Source: Chloroflexota bacterium
GTDB taxonomy: Bacteria; Chloroflexota; Limnocylindria; QHBO01
Length of the DNA stretch: 12,839 nt
Direction: 5' to 3'
Assembly (NCBI GenBank): GCA_019348395.1
Contig: JAHWJN010000023.1
Span: forward strand, 1-12,839
Under the pieces are notes generated by a model that did no database searches, was not told the origin of the DNA, and saw nothing but the letters and a program-made list of their open reading frames with translations. Positions 8,294 through 12,839 of this stretch are shown here, piece after piece (the stretch's first letter is position 1; each line of letters opens with the position of its first letter). Both the position numbers and the translations under genes were made by a program.

Positions 8294-8607
8294 AGGTCGC
8301 CGCCGTGGTGCGCGATCTCATGCTGTACAGCCGCATCGAGTCCGCCGCCGCCTCCGCCCACGCCGACCTGGTCCGGGTCGACGAGCCCCGCTCGGTGCCG
8401 CCCGACGTCGAGCTGGTCTTCGTCGACTGGTCGGCCCGAGAGACCTCATGGAGTGAGCCGCTCCGCGCACTGCGTGACGCCGGCGTGCGCGTGGTCCTCT
8501 TCGGGCCGCACGTCGACCTCGACGCGCACGCTGCCGCGCGCGACGCCGGGCTCGGTCCCATGATGGCTCGCTCGAAGCTCATCACGCAGCTCCCGCAGCT
8601 CCTGTAG
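8290..8607 (+). CDS. Receiver-like (CheY-fold) protein, atypical
   Basis: A 105-residue protein with the alternating beta/alpha hydrophobic pattern of a response-regulator receiver but no output domain. Strands are visible at 2-7, about 41-45 (ELVFV) and 67-71 (RVVLF). Asp46 follows the third strand, in the place of the phospho-acceptor, and LFGPHVD (70-76) follows the fourth strand. The usual N-terminal pair of acidic residues is reduced to a single Asp9 within VVRDLM, and the fifth strand/lysine area is poorly matched (ARSK at 93-96). It could therefore be a pseudo-receiver that does not take up phosphate. No histidine kinase is nearby. It starts by ATGA overlap with the 7886 gene and ends 34 nt before the cysS stop, which is on the opposite strand. 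The fold call is moderate; the partner is unknown. Confidence 0.6.
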   Translation: MKVAAVVRDLMLYSRIESAAASAHADLVRVDEPRSVPPDVELVFVDWSARETSWSEPLRALRDAGVRVVLFGPHVDLDAHAAARDAGLGPMMARSKLITQLPQLL

Positions 8608-8641
8608 GTCCGCGCCCACAGCGGCTCCGAGCCGTGTCCGC

Positions 8642-10060
8642 TCAGGTCCAGCGGATGGTGGTCTCCTGGCCGGCGGCGGTGTCGCGCACTTCGACACCCA
8701 GCGCAGCCAGCTCGTCGCGGAGCGCATCCGAGGTTGCAAAGTCGCGTGCCTCGCGGGCGGCGGCGCGGCGCTCGAGCAACTCCGCGGCGCCCTGCGGCAG
8801 CGGCGCCTCCTCGCCGGCCACCGGCGCGTCGAGCTCCAGCCCGAGCACGCGGTCGAAGTCCAGGAGCAGCCTCCGGCGCTGCCGATCGGTCAGGCGGGGT
8901 GCCGACGCGACCTCGTGTGCCACGGCGAGCGCGCGGGGAATGGCGAGATCCTCGGCCACCGCATCGATGAAGCGGGAGCGGTAGGACGCTATCGGCTCGG
9001 CGGCGAGGTCGACCGACTGGTCATCCGTGGCGCCGGACGCGACGGCGCGGCGCAGGCGGGCCAGGCCGGAGGCGGCGGCGTGCATCGCATCGGCCGTGAA
9101 GTCGAGCTTGGAGCGGTAGTGCGCGGTCAGCGCCAGGTAGCGGAAGGCGATCGGCTCGTGCCCCATCTCCGGCAGGTCGGCGACGCGCACCACGTTGCCG
9201 GTGCTCTTCGCCATCTTGGCGTCGGCCATGGTCAGGAACTCGCCGTGCATCCAGATGCTCACCACCCGGTGGCCGAGCGCTCCCTCCGACTGCGCGATCT
9301 CGTCCTCGTGATGGGGGAACTTCAGGTCGATCCCGCCGGTGTGGATGTCGAACCGCTCACCGAGGTGCTTCAGCGACATGGCGGAGCACTCGATGTGCCA
9401 TCCGGGAAACCCGGCGCCCCACGGTGACGGCCACTTCATGAGCCGGTGCTCTCCGGCCCGCTTCCAGAGGGCGAAGTCGGCCGGATCGCGCTTGTCGGTC
9501 TCGACGTCGACGCGGTGGCCGGCATGCGTCTCGTCCACCCGCTGGCCGGACAGCTGACCGTAGGCGGGGAAGGCGGACACGTCGTAGTAGATCGTGCCGT
9601 CGACCTCGTAGGCGAGTCCGCGCTCGAGCAGCCGCGCGGTGATGTCGATCATCTCGGGCACGTGGTCGGTCGCCTTCGGCATCACATCGGCGGGCAGGAT
9701 GTTGAGCAGGCGCTCGTCCTCCAGCCAGGCTTCGGTGTAGAAGTCGGCGATCTGCTCCGGCGTCTTGCCCTCGGTCTCCGCCGCCTGCTCGATTTTGTCC
9801 TCGCCGTGCAGCGAATCGTGGTCGTCGTCGCGCATGTGTCCCACATCGGTGATGTTCTTGACGTAGCGCACCTCGTGGCCGAGGTACTCGAGAGTCCGAT
9901 GCAGGACGTCGCCGAACAGGTACGTCCGCAGGTTGCCGATATGCGCGTACTTGTAGACCGTGCTGCCGCAGGTGTAGATCCCCACCGTGCCGGGCTCGAT
10001 CGGCTCGAGCGTCTCGAGGCGGCGCGTCAGGGTGTTGTGCAGGCGGATCGAGGGCGGCAT
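8642..10060 (-). CDS. cysS: Cysteinyl-tRNA synthetase
   Basis: Charges tRNA-Cys with cysteine in the cytoplasm. The 472-residue class I synthetase has its HIGH-type motif as HIGN (40-43) and its KMSKS-type motif as KMAKS (282-286). The zinc ligands expected for CysRS are present: C31 in YTCG, C225 in WHIECSAM, and H250 and E254 in FPHHEDE. The length is close to the bacterial norm (~460), and the C-terminal anticodon-binding helical region is complete, ending in TTIRWT. ATG at 10060 places the N-terminus correctly for the family. There is no Shine-Dalgarno, and a promoter lies immediately upstream (10070-10097). It converges with the receiver-like gene and diverges from the Nudix gene. Identity is firm. 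Confidence 0.96.
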   Translation of the reverse strand: MPPSIRLHNTLTRRLETLEPIEPGTVGIYTCGSTVYKYAHIGNLRTYLFGDVLHRTLEYLGHEVRYVKNITDVGHMRDDDHDSLHGEDKIEQAAETEGKTPEQIADFYTEAWLEDERLLNILPADVMPKATDHVPEMIDITARLLERGLAYEVDGTIYYDVSAFPAYGQLSGQRVDETHAGHRVDVETDKRDPADFALWKRAGEHRLMKWPSPWGAGFPGWHIECSAMSLKHLGERFDIHTGGIDLKFPHHEDEIAQSEGALGHRVVSIWMHGEFLTMADAKMAKSTGNVVRVADLPEMGHEPIAFRYLALTAHYRSKLDFTADAMHAAASGLARLRRAVASGATDDQSVDLAAEPIASYRSRFIDAVAEDLAIPRALAVAHEVASAPRLTDRQRRRLLLDFDRVLGLELDAPVAGEEAPLPQGAAELLERRAAAREARDFATSDALRDELAALGVEVRDTAAGQETTIRWT

Positions 10061-10069
10061 GGGGCACGG

Positions 10070-10097
10070 ATTGTACCGAGGCCCCGCTGAGCGGCAA
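10070..10097 (-). promoter_or_regulatory. Sigma70-like promoter of cysS (near-leaderless)
   Basis: On the minus strand TTGCCG (10097-10092) and TACAAT (10075-10070) are separated by 16 nt. They match four of six and five of six consensus positions. A start site about 7 nt past the -10 would fall near 10063, only some 3 nt before the cysS ATG at 10060. Together with the missing Shine-Dalgarno, this predicts a leaderless or almost leaderless mRNA. Confidence 0.55.
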
Positions 10098-10098
10098 C

Positions 10099-10104
10099 TA
10101 CCAT
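10099..10104 (+). promoter_or_regulatory. Candidate -10 element of the Nudix gene
   Basis: TACCAT (four of six to consensus) ends 6 nt before ATG 10111, which would put transcription start at or next to the ATG. No convincing -35 box is seen: the nearest TTGTAC, at 10071-10076, is 22 nt upstream. The element lies within the 50-nt divergent region shared with the cysS promoter. The call is weak and rests on position. Confidence 0.3.
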
Positions 10105-10110
10105 GGGCCG

Positions 10111-10707
10111 ATGCCGCAGCAGGACGCGACCGACAGCTACCCGATGACCCTGGGCGAGGAGCCCCGATTCTGCCCCGCCTGCGGCCGTCCGGTCGAGGAG
10201 CGGGTGTTGGAGGAAGACCACCGGCCGCGCCTGGTCTGCCCGGACGGGCATGTCACGTGGCGGAACCCACGGGTCGTGGTCGGCACCTTCCCGGTTCGTG
10301 ATGGCCGCGTCTACCTCGCCCGGCGCGCGATCGAGCCGGCGCTGGGCCGATGGGGCAACCCCAGCGGCTTCCTCGAGGTGGGGGAGGCGGTCGAGGAGGG
10401 AGCGAGGCGCGAGACGGAGGAGGAGACCGAGCTCCGCGTCGAGATCGGTGAGCTGGTCGGGGTGTATTCGCGGCCCCATGCCGGGATCGTCACGATCGTG
10501 TACGAGGCGACCGTGGTCGGGGGGCGCCCGGAGCCGGCGGCGGAGACGAGCGAGGTGCGCGAGTTCGGTCCCGATGAGATCCCCTGGGACGAGCTGGCCT
10601 TCTCGACCGTCGAGTCGGCGCTGCGCGACTGGGTCGCCCGCCAGCCAGGCCGCGAACGGCGCCACGAGCCCGAGCTCTATGTCGAGGGCGACCCCGACGA
10701 CGGGTAG
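10111..10707 (+). CDS. Nudix hydrolase with N-terminal zinc ribbon
   Basis: A 198-residue pyrophosphohydrolase, likely acting on a nucleoside diphosphate derivative such as ADP-ribose or NAD(H)-type substrates. An N-terminal zinc-ribbon-like element has CPAC (C21, C24) followed by CPDGH (C43, H47). The Nudix box runs from G86: G-x5-E92-x7-R100-E101-x2-E104-E105, keeping the metal-binding glutamates. The conserved Gly near the box end (REUxEExGU) is replaced by Glu107. The following SRPHAGIVTIVYEA block is typical of zinc-ribbon Nudix proteins of the YjhB/COG1051 kind. The acidic C-terminal tail (ending EGDPDDG) looks disordered. ATG 10111 fits a leaderless start; ATG 10144 is a possible alternative that keeps the zinc ribbon. 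Its 3' end overlaps the convergent membrane-protein gene by 31 nt. Substrate cannot be told from sequence. Confidence 0.85.
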   Translation: MPQQDATDSYPMTLGEEPRFCPACGRPVEERVLEEDHRPRLVCPDGHVTWRNPRVVVGTFPVRDGRVYLARRAIEPALGRWGNPSGFLEVGEAVEEGARRETEEETELRVEIGELVGVYSRPHAGIVTIVYEATVVGGRPEPAAETSEVREFGPDEIPWDELAFSTVESALRDWVARQPGRERRHEPELYVEGDPDDG

Positions 10708-11207
10708 CGAACCACCTCGCCGCGCAGCGGGACCGCGCCGCCGATCAGCAGTCCGAAGCCGATGCTGGCGAGGATGGCGAAGGGATGGACCGCGAGCCCG
10801 GCGTCCGCGCCGCGCTGCACCAGGACGGCGGCCACCAGTCCCCAGATGAGGAGCGCGAAGCAGGGTCCGGCCGCGGCGACGGTGGCACGCACGGTGAAGA
10901 AGCGTGCGAAGAAGTAGGCGAAGCACATGCCGACCAGCGCACCCCCGGTCTGGACCACGCCGAGCCCGATGACGAAGGCGAGCTCCGGTGCGCCGGCCGC
11001 CGGCACGAGCAGCTCGGCGAGCGGCCGCAATGGCCGGAGCGGATCGCCGAAGGCGACCCCGGCCAGCGTCATCGCGATCGCGGCCCACACGTAGCCGCCG
11101 GCGATGCCGGAGACGAAGCCCCGATAGGCGAGTCGCAGGCCGTTCACTTCGGTCACCCCGTGATCGTAGGCGGCAGGTGCCGCGCCTCCATCGGGCTCGA
11201 AGGTCAC
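10677..11207 (-). CDS. Four-helix integral membrane protein, function unknown
   Basis: I do not recognise the family. From GTG 11207 the product has 176 residues, with hydrophobic segments at about 30-54 (GFVSGIAGGYVWAAIAMTLA), 76-103 (ending in an aromatic YFFARFF), 106-130 and 139-160. This suggests four membrane helices and short polar ends. There is no catalytic or metal-binding motif. A likelier start is GTG 11156 (V18, before TEVNGLRLAYRG), because the first 17 residues have little conserved character. Neither start has a clear ribosome-binding site. The last 31 nt run into the convergent Nudix gene, so the final codons encode PSSGSPST opposite the Nudix tail. It lies 31 nt downstream of the fabF stop on the same strand and may be transcribed with it. 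Confidence 0.65.
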   Translation of the reverse strand: MTFEPDGGAAPAAYDHGVTEVNGLRLAYRGFVSGIAGGYVWAAIAMTLAGVAFGDPLRPLRPLAELLVPAAGAPELAFVIGLGVVQTGGALVGMCFAYFFARFFTVRATVAAAGPCFALLIWGLVAAVLVQRGADAGLAVHPFAILASIGFGLLIGGAVPLRGEVVRYPSSGSPST

Positions 11208-11238
11208 GGCCCCGCCCGTACCCGCGGCGGGAATGCGA

Positions 11239-12507
11239 TCAGTCCGTGACGCGACCGAAGACCGCGACGGCGTTCTGTCCGCCGAACCCGAAGCCGTTGA
11301 TGATGGCTACGTTGACCGCCTGGCGGCGCGCGACGTTCGGCACGTAGTCGAGGTCGCATTCCGGATCCGGCGTCTCCTGGTTGATGGTCGGCGGGACGAG
11401 GCCGTCGCGGATGGCGAGGACCGCGGCGAGGGCGGAGATGGCCCCGGCCGCCCCGAGGGTGTGGCCGACCATGCTCTTGTTGCCGCTGATCGCCAGCCGA
11501 TCGGCGTGCTCGCCGAAGGCGGCGCGGATCGCTGCTGTCTCGGTCGCGTCGTTGAGCGGGGTGGAGGTTCCGTGTGCCATCACGACGTCCACGTGCGCGG
11601 GTTCAAGCCGGGCGTCGCGAACGGCGCGCTGCATGGCCAGCGTGGCGCCGTAGCCCGACGGATCGGGCGCCGAGATGTGGAACGCGTCGCCGGTCAGCGC
11701 ACCGCCGGCGATGTCGGCGATCGGCTCGGCGCCACGCGCCGCGGCATGCTCGGCGGACTCCACGACCAGCACGGCGGCGGCCTCGCCGAACACGAAGCCA
11801 TCGCGGTCGCCGTCGAACGGGCGGGACGCCCGCTCCGGGTCATCGTTTCGGGTCGACAGCGCACCCATGTTGGCCAGGGCGGCGAAGCTGACCGGCATGA
11901 TGGCCGACTCGGTGCCGCCGGCGATCACCACGTCGACGTCACCGCGCTCGATGAGGCGCTGCGCCTCGACGAAGGCCTGGACTCCGGACGCGCAGGCCGC
12001 GACCGAGGTGATGATCGGGCCGCGGATGCCGTTCTGGATGCTGATCTGGCAGGCTGCCATCGACGGGGACATCATCGGGACCATGAACGGGCTCACCCGC
12101 GCCGGGCCCTTCTGGGCCAACGTCATCTCGCCGATGGCAATCTCCTGCAGTCCGCCGCCGCCGGTGTTCACGACGACCGCCACGTCGTCACGGTTCGCAT
12201 CGCCGATGTCGAGGCTCGCGTCGTCGATCGCCTGGCGTGCGGCGGCCACGGCGAGCTGCGCGAACCGGCTCATGCGTCGCGCCTGCTTGAAGTCCATCCA
12301 GTCCTTCGCGTCGAAGCCCGTGACCTCGGCCGCGATCCTGACCTCGAGGTCGGAGGCGTCGAACGCGCTGATCGGGGCCACCCCAGAGACGCCGTCCACG
12401 AGGTTGCGCCAGAAGGTGGGGACGTCGTTGCCGATCGGGGTGATCGCGCCAAGGCCGGTCACGACGGCACGGCGGGCCGCGTGCCGCGGTTTGGGACTTG
12501 GGGCCAT
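11239..12507 (-). CDS. fabF: 3-oxoacyl-ACP synthase II (KAS II)
   Basis: Condenses malonyl-ACP with acyl-ACP to lengthen fatty acids. The 422-residue product is a full thiolase-fold ketosynthase. VVTGLGAITPIGN is at 15-27, the nucleophile C172 is in SVAACASG, H312 is in MAHGTSTPLND, and K344 and H349 are in NKSMVGHTLGAAGA, followed by NGFGFGGQNA (404-413). All catalytic residues are present, so it is an active condensing enzyme, not a chain-length-factor partner. ATG 12507 is the right start: it precedes the conserved VVTGLG strand, and the gene is joined to the upstream ketosynthase by TGATG (1-nt overlap). The open frame extends further upstream, but that part lies in another frame of the neighbouring ketosynthase gene. 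Two adjacent fabF-like genes suggest a fatty acid synthesis locus continuing off the window. Confidence 0.95.
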   Translation of the reverse strand: MAPSPKPRHAARRAVVTGLGAITPIGNDVPTFWRNLVDGVSGVAPISAFDASDLEVRIAAEVTGFDAKDWMDFKQARRMSRFAQLAVAAARQAIDDASLDIGDANRDDVAVVVNTGGGGLQEIAIGEMTLAQKGPARVSPFMVPMMSPSMAACQISIQNGIRGPIITSVAACASGVQAFVEAQRLIERGDVDVVIAGGTESAIMPVSFAALANMGALSTRNDDPERASRPFDGDRDGFVFGEAAAVLVVESAEHAAARGAEPIADIAGGALTGDAFHISAPDPSGYGATLAMQRAVRDARLEPAHVDVVMAHGTSTPLNDATETAAIRAAFGEHADRLAISGNKSMVGHTLGAAGAISALAAVLAIRDGLVPPTINQETPDPECDLDYVPNVARRQAVNVAIINGFGFGGQNAVAVFGRVTD

Positions 12508-12755
12508 CACTCCTCGAACCGGCGCAGGATCACGGTCGAGTTGTGACCACCCAGTCCCATCGAGTTGGACAGCGCGACCCGGACGTCCGCCGCGCGGGCC
12601 TCGTCCGGGACGTAGTCGAGCGTGAGCTCGGGATCGGGATGGCGGTAGTTGATGGTCGGCGGGATGCAGCCGGTCTCGATGACCTTCGCGCACACGAACG
12701 CCTCGATGGCGCCGGCGGCACCCATGGCGTGCCCGGTCATCGACTTCGTGCTCGA
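12507..12755 (-). CDS. fabF: 3-oxoacyl-ACP synthase II, C-terminal part only
   Basis: The last 82 codons of a second KAS II, translationally coupled to the downstream fabF. It begins at STKSMTGH (catalytic Lys and His) and continues GAAGAIEAF, a PPTINYRHPDPE segment, DYVPDEAR and the C-terminal GLGGHNSTVILRRF. These are all standard FabF features and match the downstream paralogue in order and spacing. The frame stays open to the window edge, but the codons upstream of about 12756 do not encode ketosynthase: the expected GTSTPLND region is absent (see the adjacent fragment). The GTG at 12797 that would open this frame is therefore not a genuine start. The native gene probably had a normal N-terminal half that is missing from this assembly or has been lost by rearrangement. 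Confidence 0.85.
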   Translation of the reverse strand, partial: SSTKSMTGHAMGAAGAIEAFVCAKVIETGCIPPTINYRHPDPELTLDYVPDEARAADVRVALSNSMGLGGHNSTVILRRFEE

Positions 12756-12839
12756 CAGGATCTGCGAGTAGATGACGAACGGCTCCTGCCACAGCACGTG
12801 CGAGTCGAACGTCCAGCCGTACCGGAAGCCGAGCTCCTC
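12756..12839 (-). other. In-frame fragment resembling an LLM-class F420/flavin-dependent oxidoreductase N-terminus
   Basis: Read on the minus strand from the edge, the 28 codons give EELGF, then YGWTFDSHVLWQEP, then FVIYSQIL, running in frame into the ketosynthase SSTKSMTGH. This is not ketosynthase sequence. It closely resembles, from memory, the N-terminal region of luciferase-like F420-dependent oxidoreductases of the CPS_4206 (TIGR03842) type, where YSQIL is followed by an Ala-Ala-Thr-like stretch. The similar ILxxT at the join offers a short shared sequence at which two loci could be spliced. A chimeric assembly end is the simplest explanation; a real gene fusion is possible but would destroy the KAS active site. 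Confidence 0.6.

Noticed and set aside
8622..8634. Hairpin CGGCT-CCG-AGCCG between the receiver-like gene and cysS
   Set aside because: A perfect 5-bp stem with a 3-nt loop in the convergent gap, but no T-run on either side and a very short stem, so it does not support an intrinsic terminator call.
11233..12546. A 437-codon open frame on the plus strand opposite fabF
   Set aside because: It is antisense to a complete FabF with an intact active site. Its composition (Arg/Gly/Asp/His) is a GC artefact.
12508..12792. N-terminal extension of fabF to 12792
   Set aside because: The extra ~95 residues are an out-of-frame reading of the upstream ketosynthase. The family start is just before VVTGLG, and the TGATG overlap supports ATG 12507.

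Overview
This is a high-GC (roughly 68-70% by eye), gene-dense bacterial chromosomal segment with very short or overlapping gene junctions. No transposase, integrase, CRISPR array, tRNA or rRNA is visible. The gene set suggests a Chloroflexota lineage (for example Limnocylindria/Ellin6529-like) or a deep Actinomycetota. The pointers are an actinobacterial/transaldolase-fusion-type glucose-6-phosphate isomerase, zwf followed by opcA, and a short-form 6-phosphogluconate dehydrogenase. This assignment is an inference from gene content, not from a marker phylogeny.

Left part (1-7822, all + strand): a tightly packed run of eight genes that reads like one operon. It starts with glucose-6-phosphate isomerase (frame open at the left edge, so possibly the C-terminal part of a transaldolase-PGI fusion). 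It continues with short 6-phosphogluconate dehydrogenase, glucose-6-phosphate dehydrogenase (zwf), its assembly protein OpcA and 6-phosphogluconolactonase (pgl). Together these make the complete oxidative branch of the pentose phosphate pathway. Then come a small two-helix membrane protein, a cysteine-free thioredoxin-fold protein and a proline dehydrogenase. Spacings are 25, 15, -16 (or -4), -4, -11, 4 and -1 nt.

Middle part (7823-10110): a short intergenic region with a weak promoter candidate precedes two small translationally coupled genes of unknown function, the second looking like a degenerate response-regulator receiver. Convergent to them is cysS (cysteinyl-tRNA synthetase, - strand). 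Its sigma70-like promoter sits so close to the ATG that the transcript should be nearly leaderless. A zinc-ribbon Nudix hydrolase diverges from cysS across a 50-bp gap.

Right part (10111-12839): the Nudix gene overlaps tail-to-tail with a four-helix membrane protein on the - strand. Upstream of that on the - strand are two consecutive, translationally coupled 3-oxoacyl-ACP synthase II (FabF-type) genes of fatty acid synthesis. The second of these runs off the window. Its visible upstream end (about 12756-12839) does not encode ketosynthase sequence at all. It reads in frame as the N-terminal region of an F420/flavin-dependent luciferase-like oxidoreductase, most simply a chimeric join at the end of the assembled sequence.

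I did not find a convincing undescribed multi-gene system. The points most worth checking are the chimeric right edge, the coupling of proline dehydrogenase to the pentose phosphate operon, the NADP-type coenzyme motif in a short Gnd, the cysteine-less thioredoxin-fold protein, and the near-leaderless divergent promoter region. No gap between genes exceeds about 65 bases.
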